From CBDEFX01 sp965237635 (GTDB taxonomy: Bacteria > Chloroflexota > Dehalococcoidia > Lucifugimonadales > CAUZJF01), in the NCBI GenBank assembly GCA_965237635.1, contig CBDEFX010000002.1:1364001-1428000 (forward strand): a stretch of DNA of 64,000 nucleotides, written 5' to 3'. Below are positions 35,063 through 44,703 of the stretch, piece after piece. Position 1 is the stretch's first letter. Each line of letters starts with the position of its first letter. Made by a program: the position numbers and the translations under genes. The notes below the pieces were generated by a model that worked only from the letters and a program-made list of their open reading frames with translations, was not told where the DNA came from and did not search any database.

Positions 35063-36598
35063 ATGTGGAAGGAAACTCTACGGGGCACCTTGCGCCTTCT
35101 GTGTGCATCTTTATGCGCGCTCCTGCTGCTGGCGGCGTGCGCAAGGCTTGAACCTACCCCTGCAGCCGGCGCGCCTACGCCTGCCGCTCCTGTTCATCCC
35201 ACGCAGACGGCGAGGCCAGCGCCGACACCTTCACCAACCCCCGACATTCCGTTTGAGGAGAGCATTGAGGGACGCGACCTTGTCAAGTACCAAGCCCTTC
35301 CGCCAGAGTTCCAGGATGCCTTTCAAGAAGAGGCCAAAGAAGCCGGGAATGAGGAGGCCGTGCAGTACCTGCGCGACCTGCCGGCCGAGACTGTCCCCAT
35401 CACGGAGCTTCTGGACCCTAACGTCCTAAGTTGGCTTCCCTTCAGGGCCCTCGACCTGTTCAATCAGCTGGATGCGGCTCGTCACCGGTCTCTTCTCCTC
35501 GGTGGTTACGCCGATGCTTTCCGGCACCACGCCGATCAGTTCCAGCTATACGCCGATGAGCACGGCGAAGAAGAGCTTGATCCCAAAGGTCACGCAGTTC
35601 TCTTCGCGCAGATGGTTGAACTGGCCTTCCAGAACGACACTGTGAAACTGCCGCCTCTGAAGGAAATCCTCTCCGTTGAGGCCTTGGCCAAGCTAGACGC
35701 CCTGGACGCCCTGATGTATCGCGCCTTTCGACGAGCTTGGGAGCAATTTAGGGGCTTTCCGACTCTCGATCTAACGGAAGTCGTGGCGTCTCTGGAGAGT
35801 GGCCTTCTTGCAGCCCCTACAGAGCTGCCGTCCATCGAGGACATCGGCGTCTCCACGGAAAGAATGGAGCTGTTCAAGCAGCTTCCCGCCGACATGCAAG
35901 ACTGGCTTTGGGAGGACATTGCCGGCGAACTCGTCAGAGGGAGAGACCCCAGGGACAGCCACATCTTCGGCGAGGAGTCCTCGTTGCTGGAGATCTGGTC
36001 CACGCCAGCCGCGAGAGCTACCTTCGCCCGCGGGTACTTGCCGGCCGCGCCGTTCGGCATCACCCATGCTCTTGCGTGCTTGGGCCGATCACGGCCAGGG
36101 TCCGTCCGGGTGCTGCCTGGGGACCTGCCGGATCGGCCGGTCTTCCTGCCGCCTCCGCAGGAGGTCCTCTCTTCGGAAGCCCTAGACAAGTTCAACGCTA
36201 TGGACCCCTTGTTGCAACGCGCTTTCAATGAGAGTTGGCTCAGCAGCGGACCGGTGATGCCCGAATGGCTGGCCTGTGAGATAGGTAGGTTGGAGTTGGG
36301 CATTCTTGCCGCCCCAGTGACGACAATACCTGCCTTAGAGACGTTTCTCCCTTCGGAACTCTTGGACCTATACCAGCGAGTACCCACGGAAAGGCAGCGG
36401 ACGCTTGAGCGCGAACTGGTAGGTGAGATTTTTGCTGGGCGCACTCACGGGATGATGTATCCTGGGTTCCAGGCCGCTCCGGCCCCTTTTGGCGATGCGG
36501 ACCTAGACGCGTTCTTTGACGCGCTCGGGACCTGGTTCGAGTGGCGGATCTGGGGCCTGGCCATGGCAATATCTGGGCCGACTGCCGCCCAAGAATGA
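35063..36598 (+). CDS. Repeat-containing lipoprotein, N-terminal part (frameshifted at its end)
   Basis: 511 residues from ATG 35063. A signal sequence with lipobox LLLAAC (Cys near residue 25) is followed by a Pro/Thr-rich linker (PTPAAGAPTPAAPVHPTQ) and an all-helical domain. The domain carries internal repeats: ELFKQLPADMQDWLWEDIAG and LVRG in one unit match DLYQRVPTERQRTLERELVG and IFAG in the next, each preceded by an LLAAP segment. It should be anchored on the outer face of the membrane. The frame ends TAAQE-stop, but a third repeat unit continues in another frame at 36599-36965, so the gene is broken. I do not recognise the family. Confidence 0.7.
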   Translation: MWKETLRGTLRLLCASLCALLLLAACARLEPTPAAGAPTPAAPVHPTQTARPAPTPSPTPDIPFEESIEGRDLVKYQALPPEFQDAFQEEAKEAGNEEAVQYLRDLPAETVPITELLDPNVLSWLPFRALDLFNQLDAARHRSLLLGGYADAFRHHADQFQLYADEHGEEELDPKGHAVLFAQMVELAFQNDTVKLPPLKEILSVEALAKLDALDALMYRAFRRAWEQFRGFPTLDLTEVVASLESGLLAAPTELPSIEDIGVSTERMELFKQLPADMQDWLWEDIAGELVRGRDPRDSHIFGEESSLLEIWSTPAARATFARGYLPAAPFGITHALACLGRSRPGSVRVLPGDLPDRPVFLPPPQEVLSSEALDKFNAMDPLLQRAFNESWLSSGPVMPEWLACEIGRLELGILAAPVTTIPALETFLPSELLDLYQRVPTERQRTLERELVGEIFAGRTHGMMYPGFQAAPAPFGDADLDAFFDALGTWFEWRIWGLAMAISGPTAAQE

Positions 36599-36965
36599 GG
36601 AGGTAAGCGGGCCGCCTGCGGAGGGGCCATCAGAAGTGACGGGCCTAGAAGAGGATTTAGCCAAGTACCGGACCCTTCCCGCGGGGATACTAGAAGCGCT
36701 CCGTCAGGAGATCGAGCGGGTCCCACTTGACTCTCGTCCCACGCTGCCGGGGCCCGTCTCCATCCAGGACGTCCTAGCCCAAGATGAACAGGACCTGTTC
36801 GATCGGTTGCCGGTCGCTTTGAAGGAGATGTTCTGGCGGGTCGTTGCACGCGAACTTGTGTACGGATCGGCCATCCAGACCGTGGGAGGGAAAATCATAG
36901 GGAACGTACGGACCACAGCCAAGCACTGGGTCCGGTTCGCAAGCCAGGTACCGACCTCCCGCTAA
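36596..36965 (+). pseudogene. C-terminal continuation of the lipoprotein in a shifted frame
   Basis: This frame reads EDLAKYRTLPAGILEALRQE and DLFDRLPVALKEMFWRVVAR followed by ELVYG. That is a third copy of the repeat seen twice in the upstream frame, which shows both belonged to one protein. The shift lies near 36590-36600. Without it the protein would be about 630 residues. Confidence 0.65.
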
Positions 36966-37068
36966 GATCGGGCGGCTTGCGGCGTGGGCGTTCAAGGTCC
37001 GTGTTCGTGGTGGAGACGGGGGAGGGCCTAACTGCACTTGGAACACGAGCTTCGACTTGCTGGCTAAT

Positions 37069-38787
37069 CCCGAATCCACCGAAGGACACCGATGGACGGC
37101 GTGAGGAAAGCGGAAGGGGGGTGAGGGAGCTACAGGGGAAATAGCCTGGGTTCCATTTGGGGTAGGGAGGTCGGCGGACGGTCTTCATCGCCGCACAGGG
37201 GCCCCTATGGCCGTCTGCGGGAGTTGCGATGCGCGGGATAGCGAGAGGATACGCAGCAGGGGATTCTCTCGGACCGGGCTGGCACGAGTCTGCGGGGATC
37301 TTCGGTTGTCCGGTGGGTGGGTCGGTCGCCGACGGTGCCGTCAGGCCGGGAGTGGAATGGCTCGCAGCCGGGCCAAGGCGCGGCTGAACTTCTCAGCCCA
37401 AGGCCAGCGATCCGGAAGATGCAGGGTCAACCGGCGTGCCGAGCGGGTGAGCCGTCCGGCCAGGGAGAAGAACCGCTGCCGGAGGGTCTTGGTGGTGGCT
37501 ATCCGCTCTCCCAGACCGATCCGCGCCGTCCAGCGGGCCAGGTTGTGGGCCATCGTCTGGACGGCCAGCCAGGCGCCGTTGGCGGCGAAGCGGCCCGAGG
37601 GGAGATGGTTCAGCCCGACGCCGTACTTGAGGTCGCGTATGGCATTCTCGATCTCGGCGTGGCGGCGATGGTCAGCCTCCAGTTCGAGCAACTCCCCGTC
37701 CCGGTCGGTGATGAAGCCATGATAGCTGTATTTGGCGAAGAGGGCCAGTTGAGAACCGGGCGTCGGCTTCACCCGCCGGACGATGAGCCGTACCGGCGCG
37801 GCGTCCGCCTCGGCCTGGAAGGGGGTGCAGGTGGTCTCGGCCACATCGGCGGCACCGTCCATCCAGTAAGGAATCGGCGTCCAGGCATCTTCGGGTATCG
37901 CCTCGATGAGATTGTGCAGGCTTTTGTGCTGGCGGATGGTGATGGAGAAGCGGACATCCATCTTGCGGCAGACGGATACCACGCCATGAGTGTAGAACCC
38001 GCTGTCGGCCCGTAGCGTGAGTCGTCCGTCGGCCCCGGCGTAGCGCACCCGTCCCACCGTCTCCCGCAGGAAGTGGGCGGCGCCGCGGGCGGTGTTGGCC
38101 CGGCCCTCGCGCAGCCGGGACATCAGCACGTCTCCGGTGCCGGCGGCGATGGCCGGCAGCGGGTGGTAGCCCCGCTTGCCGGTATAGCCGTGGTGGCGGG
38201 CGCCCTCCTTGGCCAGTCCGTAGGTCTCGCAGATGGTGGAGTCCAGGTCAATGGTCAGGGGCCCGTCGCCGGGTCCCGCCCCGGCCTGCCAAGCCCGGGC
38301 CAGCAACTCGCGGCTCACCCGGTCGAGTTGACGGACGTGGCCCCACCGGAAGCTGCGCAGGAAGGTGCCCAGGGTGGATGGCGCCTTGACCGTGCCGCCC
38401 AGGGTGCAGGCCGTCCCCCCGGTGCGCAACACATCGGCGTCGTCAATGCAGTCGCCCCCAGCCAGCGCAGACGCCACCAGCGTCATCATCTTGTCGCTCG
38501 TGTTCGCCCGCCCCGGGGCATCGCCCAGGTCGAGGCGCTGCCGGACGAGTTCGGGCAGGCCGAGGTACCGCGCCAGGGTGGCCGGAAGGAGCAGCCCGGC
38601 ATTGGCCACCAAGCGGCGGTCGTCGAAGGTGATTTGGATCCGGTCGGGGTGGTTGCGTGGCAGCATCTACTGGGTGCTCCTTTTCCGGGGCCGTTTTTTT
38701 GCTACAAAACCATTATCCCAGAAGCACAGGAGCGCCTTCTTGCCGCCTCAGGACGCTAACCCGACGCCCTCCTTCGGTGGATTCGGG
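37069..38787 (-). mobile_element. IS1380-family element, copy 4, at a rearrangement junction
   Basis: 1,719 bp with perfect terminal repeats, but the flanks CTAAT (37064-37068) and CTTAG (38788-38792) do not match. Its right side is the inside of an IS481 transposase; its left side is unrelated sequence after the lipoprotein. The element is therefore a hybrid formed by recombination between two IS1380 copies. Confidence 0.92.
37341..38666 (-). CDS. IS1380-family transposase, full length (copy 4)
   Basis: Intact 441 residues starting MLPRNHPDRIQITFDD. It differs from copies 2 and 6 by a few residues, such as RYLGLPEL instead of RHLGLPEL. DDE residues present. Confidence 0.93.
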   Translation of the reverse strand: MLPRNHPDRIQITFDDRRLVANAGLLLPATLARYLGLPELVRQRLDLGDAPGRANTSDKMMTLVASALAGGDCIDDADVLRTGGTACTLGGTVKAPSTLGTFLRSFRWGHVRQLDRVSRELLARAWQAGAGPGDGPLTIDLDSTICETYGLAKEGARHHGYTGKRGYHPLPAIAAGTGDVLMSRLREGRANTARGAAHFLRETVGRVRYAGADGRLTLRADSGFYTHGVVSVCRKMDVRFSITIRQHKSLHNLIEAIPEDAWTPIPYWMDGAADVAETTCTPFQAEADAAPVRLIVRRVKPTPGSQLALFAKYSYHGFITDRDGELLELEADHRRHAEIENAIRDLKYGVGLNHLPSGRFAANGAWLAVQTMAHNLARWTARIGLGERIATTKTLRQRFFSLAGRLTRSARRLTLHLPDRWPWAEKFSRALARLRAIPLPA

Positions 38788-39816
38788 CTTAGGTACCTTG
38801 AAGATACGGCCAAACAACTGGAGCCTACCTTTGTCGTGAACACGGCGTACCAGGTCAGTTGGTTCGTATTCCAAGGGTGGAAGGACCTCGGGAAACAGTC
38901 TTTGGCTCACTTGGTACTTGGTGGCCGGAGTAGCAAGGTCAAGGGCGTCATGGGGCTGCTCCAAGTTGTAGATGTCCCGCCACAGGTCGAAGGCTCTCTG
39001 GCAGTGCGCCAGATCAGTGAAGCTGCTCCCCTGCAGCACTTCAACGGTCATGGTTCGGTGGAAGCGCTCATCTTTTCCCTGTGTCTGAGGGTGATAAGGG
39101 CGTCCATGACTGACTCCGATGCCCAACCTCAGCAGCCAGACTGTAAAAGGTGTGTAGGGGTGGTCTTGGTCATGGCCCCACGGGGAGCCATTGTCCATCA
39201 ACATTGTGTTGGGCAGGCCGTAGCGCCGGAAGATAGCCGTCAGGCGCTGTTGCACCATCTCTCCCTGCTCGTTACCGCAGGCCTGCAGCCCCAAGGCAAA
39301 CCGAGAGTGATCGTCCAGAACAGTCAGAGGGTGGCAGCGTCCTCGGGTAAGGGGGAAGTGGCCTTTGAAGTCCATCTGCCACAGGTCGTTGGGTGCCTGG
39401 TGTTCAAATCGCTGCCAGGAACGGTGCTTGGGCCCCTCGGCGGGGTCAATGCGGCCATGACGACACAAGATCGCCGTGATAGTACTGGGGGCCGGCATGT
39501 CCGCCTCAAACACATCCCTGCGCTCCAAAAGCCACCGTCGCAGCTTACGAGCTCCCCAGGCCGGATGGGCCGCACGGGCAGACAGCACCGCCTGCTCAAC
39601 CTGCGATGGGGTACGTGCAGGCGAGTAGTGAGGCCGCCGCGGCAGCTCGACCAGGCCTGCCTCGCTCCCTTCACGGAAACGCCCAAGCCACTTATATCCA
39701 GTCGTAGGGCTGATCCCGAAGCGACGGCAAAGGCCCCTTTTGTTGGTGCCTTCAGCCTGCGCCAGCTCCACGAACTTTCTCCTCTGAGACATAACGGACA
39801 TCTCCTTCCATGGCAT
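38713..39816 (-). pseudogene. IS481-family transposase, truncated by IS1380 copy 4 (IS481 copy 3)
   Basis: The frame starts at ATG 39816 after AAGGAGG and keeps all DDE residues. After FGRIFKVP it runs across the junction and reads 25 residues of IS1380 sequence before stopping. The IS481 tail and right end are absent. The break is at exactly the same codon as in copies 1 and 2, but the IS1380 lies in the opposite orientation. It carries substitutions not seen in copies 1 and 2 (for example MSVMSQRRKF). Confidence 0.88.
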
Positions 39817-39901
39817 GACCACCTCCTTGTAATGAAGTCATGCCTATTATGGTGTCCACCATGTCCCCGAACATGTGTAAGCTATGTCCCCGGTCTATAC
39901 A
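38788..39901 (-). mobile_element. IS481-family element, copy 3, 5' part only
   Basis: The left inverted repeat (reverse strand TGTATAGACCGGGGACAT) ends at 39901, followed by GGTGG at 39902-39906. The right end is missing beyond the IS1380 junction at 38788. Confidence 0.88.
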
Positions 39902-39923
39902 GGTGGGGGGCTGCGAACTGCCA

Positions 39924-40145
39924 CTAGTGGTCCTCCTTTTCCGCGCGTCTGGAACAGCCCTCAATGAAGTCGGGCACCAGCCGCCAATAATTATCCTCAA
40001 GCACGAAGTTCCCCTGGAAAATCTCGAACCCGAGACCAAGGGTTGATACGATCCTCTCTGTCCCGTCGGAGACCTCTACAGCCCATGTCGGAGTCCTCGC
40101 CAACTCGTCGATAACCTCCTGTAGGGCCTCGTGGTACTCAGCCCC
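39924..40145 (-). pseudogene. Hypothetical protein fragment between two IS elements
   Basis: A coding-like frame of 73 codons without an ATG: VIDELARTPTWAVEVSDGTE, then LGFEIFQGNFVLEDNYWRLV and a stop at 39924. An in-frame TAG stands just before it at 40146. It looks like the tail of a chromosomal gene left between IS481 copy 3 and the IS1182 element. Confidence 0.45.
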
Positions 40146-40235
40146 CTAGTTACTTCAGCTGTATGAAACATCTTTGACGTCGGGTGCTTCGCCCCGGACT
40201 TGTTCCACAGAAAGCCCTCCCTCTCGTCAGGTCTA

Positions 40236-41798
40236 GCAGCCCGTCCGAGAAACACGGTTGGCGAGTGCTTGGGGGTATGATGGGCCCAGTCCAGTAGCGG
40301 GGAGTCGTTGATGAGCAAAACCTACCTTCCCTACGAATCCGACCAGCAGTTGCTGTTGCCAGCGGCGTTGCAGGAGTGGCTGCCTGACGACCATCTGGCC
40401 TACTTCATATCCGACGTGGCGGACCAGTTGGACATGTCGGAGGTCACCGCTCGCTACGAGCGGGAACGGCGTGGCGGGCCGCCGTATCACCCACGGATGA
40501 TGGTTAAGGTGTTGCTCTACGGCTACTGCGTGGGGGTGGCGTCCTCACGCCGCATCGCCCAGCGTCTCCACGAGGACATCGCCTTCAGGGTGTTGGCGGC
40601 GAACAACACACCGGACTTCCGGACCATCTCCGACTTTCGCAAGGATAATCTGGATGCGCTGTCGGGCCTGTTCGTACAGGTACTGGCGTTGTGCCAGCAG
40701 GCGGGGCTGGTGAAGCTGGGGCACGTGGCGCTGGACGGCACGAAGGTCAAGGCCAACGCATCGAAGCATAAGGCGATGAGTTACCAACGGATGAAGGAGA
40801 AGGCAGCGCAGTTGGCGGCGGAGGTAGCGGAGTTGTTGCGACAGGCCGAGGCAGCGGATGATGAGGAAGACCGGTGGTACGGCAAAGACAAGCGTGGAGA
40901 TGAGTTGCCGGAGGAGTTGGCCTTTCGAGAGCGTCGGTTGGAGAAGATACGGGAAGCCATGGCGGCGCTGGAAGCCGAGGCGCAGGCGGCTGCCGAACAG
41001 GCCGAGGCCGAAGGTCGTAAGCACCCGGGGGTGCCCGACGACAAGGCCCAGCGTAACTTCACCGATACCGAGTCGCGCATCATCCCCGCACCTGGAGGAA
41101 AGGACTTCCTGCAAGCGTACAACTGTCAGGCGGTGGTGGACAGCGCTCACCAGGTGATCGTGGCGGCGCGGGCCACCAACCAGACTTCGGATAAGCAACA
41201 GGCTGCGGCGATGATGGAGGAGACCATCGACAACGTCGGTGCAGTCCACAGGGAAGTATCCGCTGATGCTGGCTATTACTCGGCGAAGGCAGTCGACGAG
41301 CTTTATGCTCTGGGCGTGGACCCGTTCGTCGCGCCGGAGCAGACCCGCCACGGCCGGGTTGTGCCACCCGCGCCCCGAGGTCGCATACCCAGCCATCTGT
41401 CTCCCAGGGACCGGATGCGGCGGAAGTTACAGACCAGGCGGGGTCGGCAGCGCTACGCTTTGCGGATGCAAACTGTGGAGCCGGTATTCGGCCAGATCAA
41501 GCAGGGCCGGGGATTCCGGCAGTTCCTGCTGCGGGGACTGGAGAAGGTGAACGGCGAATGGTCGCTGATCTGCACCGGCCACAACCTGCTCAAACTGTTC
41601 CGCTTTGGGGTCAATCTGCACAGGAAAGCACGGGTCGATGGGCCAGCCCAACGCATCAGGAACTTTTGCCGAGGTAGTGAGCACGGCGCTATTCGCAAAG
41701 CTATCTGGGGGCCGGCCGGGGCAACCGGCAAAATTAGTTGTCGCGATCCATTGTCGCTGACCCGCAAGCACCGTTAGATAATCCTCGGACGGGCTGCC
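40236..41798 (+). mobile_element. IS1182-family element
   Basis: 1,563 bp. Ends are a 14-bp perfect inverted repeat GCAGCCCGTCCGAG (40236-40249) and its reverse complement (41785-41798), with weaker similarity beyond. No clear target duplication. Single copy. Confidence 0.88.
40308..41777 (+). CDS. IS1182-family transposase
   Basis: 489 residues. N-terminal domain LPYESDQQLLLPAALQEWLP and FRTISDFRKDN; catalytic Asp in ALDGTKVKANASKHK, Asp in VSADAGYYSAKAV, Glu in VEPVFGQIKQGRGFRQF. A long charged coiled region (about 160-245) sits between the first and second Asp. The last 45 residues, after NLLKLFRFGVNLHRK, are unlike the family and may be read-through into the element end. No disruption, so it may be active. 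Confidence 0.92.
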   Translation: MMSKTYLPYESDQQLLLPAALQEWLPDDHLAYFISDVADQLDMSEVTARYERERRGGPPYHPRMMVKVLLYGYCVGVASSRRIAQRLHEDIAFRVLAANNTPDFRTISDFRKDNLDALSGLFVQVLALCQQAGLVKLGHVALDGTKVKANASKHKAMSYQRMKEKAAQLAAEVAELLRQAEAADDEEDRWYGKDKRGDELPEELAFRERRLEKIREAMAALEAEAQAAAEQAEAEGRKHPGVPDDKAQRNFTDTESRIIPAPGGKDFLQAYNCQAVVDSAHQVIVAARATNQTSDKQQAAAMMEETIDNVGAVHREVSADAGYYSAKAVDELYALGVDPFVAPEQTRHGRVVPPAPRGRIPSHLSPRDRMRRKLQTRRGRQRYALRMQTVEPVFGQIKQGRGFRQFLLRGLEKVNGEWSLICTGHNLLKLFRFGVNLHRKARVDGPAQRIRNFCRGSEHGAIRKAIWGPAGATGKISCRDPLSLTRKHR

Positions 41799-42174
41799 AG
41801 TCTCGCTCGCAGCGCAGAAGGTTATAAGCCATAGTATCGTACCTGCCTGTTGTTTCTATCAGCTTACTCCTTCACCAACCCCCCGGAAAGAGGGTTTATG
41901 GGACACGCTCCTGAGACACAGATTTCGGTAATATATACCGATGAGGCAGACCGGCAAGAATAGTTGACGTCAATCAAGGGCAGGTGACTGAGACGACAGC
42001 CACCGCGATCAGGGCCGCTGACATCGCAGGGGTGTCTCCCCAAGGTGACCGTTTCCCCCGTACCACGTCCCAGAAAAGCCTTAAAGCAACACCCGAAAAA
42101 CCCTTGCCCCTCATTCTCCCTCTCTAGTAGAGTGGCCGTAGCAGTTCCATCAGGTCGCTTTCGGCCATGGAGAG
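41799..42174. other. Intergenic region upstream of the OLD-type gene
   Basis: 376 bases between IS1182 and the OLD-type ATPase gene, lower in GC than the surroundings. No gene is seen. An AT-rich segment TAATATATACCGATGAGG (41930-41947) could be part of a promoter, but no paired -35 element is convincing. Confidence 0.35.
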
Positions 42175-42180
42175 TTGAGT

Positions 42181-44166
42181 TTGAAACTGATTCGCGCAAG
42201 GGTAACTAATTATCGTAGCATTGACGACTCGGGGTGGGTGAATATAGACGGCGTTACGTGTTTGGTAGGCAAGAACGAGTCCGGAAAGACCGCCTTCTTG
42301 GCTGCGCTACAGGAGTTAAATTCTGTCCATGGCGCCAGCGCCGGTTTCGACATCAAGGACTACCCACGTAAGGGATACACTAAGTACTGGCGCCAACACA
42401 AAAACGAGCCTGCCATCGTTGTGCACGCCGAGTTCCGGCTGGAAGAAGAGGAGGTCTGCCAGATAGAGGCGGAGTACGGCGCCGACGTCATGCCGTGCAC
42501 CCTCGTGACCGTGAGAAAGGACTACAGCAACGCTCGTATGTGGGACTTCGAGGTTGATGAGGCGGCACTCGTCCGACACATCGTCGATGGGGCGGGGCTG
42601 CCCGCAGAGATTGAGGAGCGTACGGCGGCCGCCAGCACCGTCGAGGAGTTGCGATCGATGCTGGAACGGCTAGAGATCAAGCCGTCGGTCGTTGGGGACC
42701 TCCTGGTAGAAGTCAACAGCCGCTTCGATATGAGCCTCAGGGACAGAATCGCCAAAGAATACCTTGAACGCCTACTCCCTACGTTCGTCTATTTCGACGA
42801 TTACAGCGCTATGAAAGGCCGCATCTCCATACCCGACCTTCGACAGCGAAGCGAGAATGGTGACCAATTGGACGACGCAGATCGCACCTTCATTTCCCTG
42901 ATGTCGCTGGCAGGTACAGATATCGACGACCTTGAGAGCCCGATGAACTACGAGCATCTCAAGGCCGAACTGGAATCGGCCTCGATCAATATCACTGACG
43001 AGGTTTTTGAGTACTGGCGTCAGAGCCGGCAGTTGCAAGTCGAGTTCGACCTTTCCAACGCCGATCCGAACGAACCACCCCCACTGGACGAAGGTACCAT
43101 TCTGCACATTCGCATCTACAACAACCGACACCGCGTCTCGGTAGCTTTCGACGAGCGTTCCAAGGGGTTCGTGTGGTTCTTCTCATTCATCGCCTACTTC
43201 TCGAGCCTTAAGTTGGAGGATGAAAACCGCAGCTTGTTGCTGCTGTTCGACGAGCCGGGCCTGAACCTGCACGCGACGGCTCAGATGGACTTCCTGCAGT
43301 TCATCGACGAGCGACTTGCGACCAACCACCAAGTCGTCTACACCACACATTCACCGTTCATGATCGATCTCAATCGGCTCAGCAGCGTCCGCACCGTGCA
43401 GGACATGGACGGTCGCGGAACGGTCGTTTCCAACGATGTTATGGTCCACGACACCGAGACGGTGTTCCCGCTGCAGGCGGCCATGGGCTACCGGCTGGCG
43501 CAGTCGCTATTCCTCGCACCACACTGTCTCCTCGTCAACTCGCCGTCCGACCAGATCTATCTCCAGGTGCTCGGGGAGGCTGTGGCCGCCAGAGGTTGCC
43601 TGCCACTCGATGCACGATGGGTCACGATTCCCGTGGGGGGTGCTGACAACCTTCCAACCTACCTCTCGCTCTTGGATGACGGCGACGTTAATGTTGCCGT
43701 CATGATGGATGTTACGCCGAAGAGCGGTGCACATATTGAGGAGAACAACGATGAGACCGGTCGCAGCAGCCCAATCAAGATGACCGAGGTTACCCAGACC
43801 AGATACCCCGACTTGGAGGACCTGTTCGATCCTGACTTCTACCTGCAGCTCGTCAACGAGGCCTACCACGAAGAGTTGTCCCGCTACCTGACCTTGAAGG
43901 CCATAGCCGGTCCAGATCCGCGAATCGTGCAGCGCATTCAGAGATTCTTTGAGAAGGAGAACATCTGCGGCGGGCACTTCGACACGTATCGCACAGCAAC
44001 CTACTTGCTGCAGAGGCACGATTATTTCCGCTCGCAGATCGACGACGCGACGATCGAGCATGCGTCGTCGATGTTCGATCGTATCAACTCCCAGCTATCG
44101 GTCAATGGGAGCGGCAACGACGTGGCACATCACGTCAGCAGCGGCGCAAACGCGGCAATTGGGTAG
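42181..44166 (+). CDS. OLD-family AAA ATPase with degenerate Toprim motif
   Basis: 661 residues from TTG 42181 (KLIRARVTNYRSIDD), chosen because GGAG at 42169-42172 lies eight bases before it; TTG 42175 is in frame but has no room for a ribosome site. The SMC-like ATPase half has Walker A CLVGKNESGKT and Walker B LLLLFDEPGLNLHATAQ with the following TTHSPFMIDL. In the C-terminal Toprim-like half the usual LVEGPSD, with the metal-binding Glu, is LVNSPSD here, while the later Asp (VAVMMD) and LFDPDFYLQLVNEAY are kept. OLD proteins are DNA nucleases in phage defence; this one may have lost nuclease activity. No GajB-type helicase is next to it. Confidence 0.85.
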   Translation: MKLIRARVTNYRSIDDSGWVNIDGVTCLVGKNESGKTAFLAALQELNSVHGASAGFDIKDYPRKGYTKYWRQHKNEPAIVVHAEFRLEEEEVCQIEAEYGADVMPCTLVTVRKDYSNARMWDFEVDEAALVRHIVDGAGLPAEIEERTAAASTVEELRSMLERLEIKPSVVGDLLVEVNSRFDMSLRDRIAKEYLERLLPTFVYFDDYSAMKGRISIPDLRQRSENGDQLDDADRTFISLMSLAGTDIDDLESPMNYEHLKAELESASINITDEVFEYWRQSRQLQVEFDLSNADPNEPPPLDEGTILHIRIYNNRHRVSVAFDERSKGFVWFFSFIAYFSSLKLEDENRSLLLLFDEPGLNLHATAQMDFLQFIDERLATNHQVVYTTHSPFMIDLNRLSSVRTVQDMDGRGTVVSNDVMVHDTETVFPLQAAMGYRLAQSLFLAPHCLLVNSPSDQIYLQVLGEAVAARGCLPLDARWVTIPVGGADNLPTYLSLLDDGDVNVAVMMDVTPKSGAHIEENNDETGRSSPIKMTEVTQTRYPDLEDLFDPDFYLQLVNEAYHEELSRYLTLKAIAGPDPRIVQRIQRFFEKENICGGHFDTYRTATYLLQRHDYFRSQIDDATIEHASSMFDRINSQLSVNGSGNDVAHHVSSGANAAIG

Positions 44167-44321
44167 AGGAGTTGGGCCCCTGCGGCGGTCCGCGCCAGCC
44201 AGCGCGGGCATGACGGCGAAGAGGCTGCGAGTCCGCCTGAGCGAGGGCGTGCTCGAAATAACGAAGTCTGACGACAACAATGCGATGGAGAGCCGCATTG
44301 GCGCGGCGGCGTCAAAGCGCG

Positions 44322-44703
44322 TCACCGCGAGGGCGGCAACTCCTCAATCGTAACCTCTCCGTCGTTCACCGCATCCATAGTAACCCGGCTGTCCCAGAGC
44401 AGGGGTCATGCCCAACAACGGAACGCTGTCCGATTGCAGCACCAGCGCGTCGCTCGGGCGTCCATGCCAGGATACTGGCCCAAGGTAGACCTGAAACTCA
44501 AAGAGCTCTCCGTTGGCCAGTTCAAAGGTCCGTTGACCTACGGATGGCAGCCCCAGTTGATGGATGGATTCCGGGGGCAATGTCATATAGTCGGCAAACC
44601 CCGTGTCCAGGATTACCTCCACGGACCGGAGACGACCTTCGTCGTCCATGATGTCTACGGCAACTAACGCTTGTTGATTGCCGCTTACCCTCCCCCTAAT
44701 CAC
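44322..44703 (-). pseudogene. Clan AA retropepsin-like aspartyl protease, frameshifted
   Basis: The frame from 44703 gives the retropepsin-type motif VEVILDTGFADYMTLPPES with the catalytic DTG, and VPLLGM near the end. After LLGM the frame drifts to GQPGYYGCGERRRGYD; shifting by one base gives LLWDSRVTMDAVNDGEVTIE and a stop at 44322, the usual ending of this family. One inserted base near 44400-44410 explains it. The catalytic half is intact. Its start overlaps the end of the upstream partner by eight bases. Confidence 0.75.

Noticed and set aside
42181..44166. Gabija defence system
   Set aside because: No UvrD-like GajB gene follows; the next genes are a protease pair on the other strand, and the Toprim motif is degenerate.
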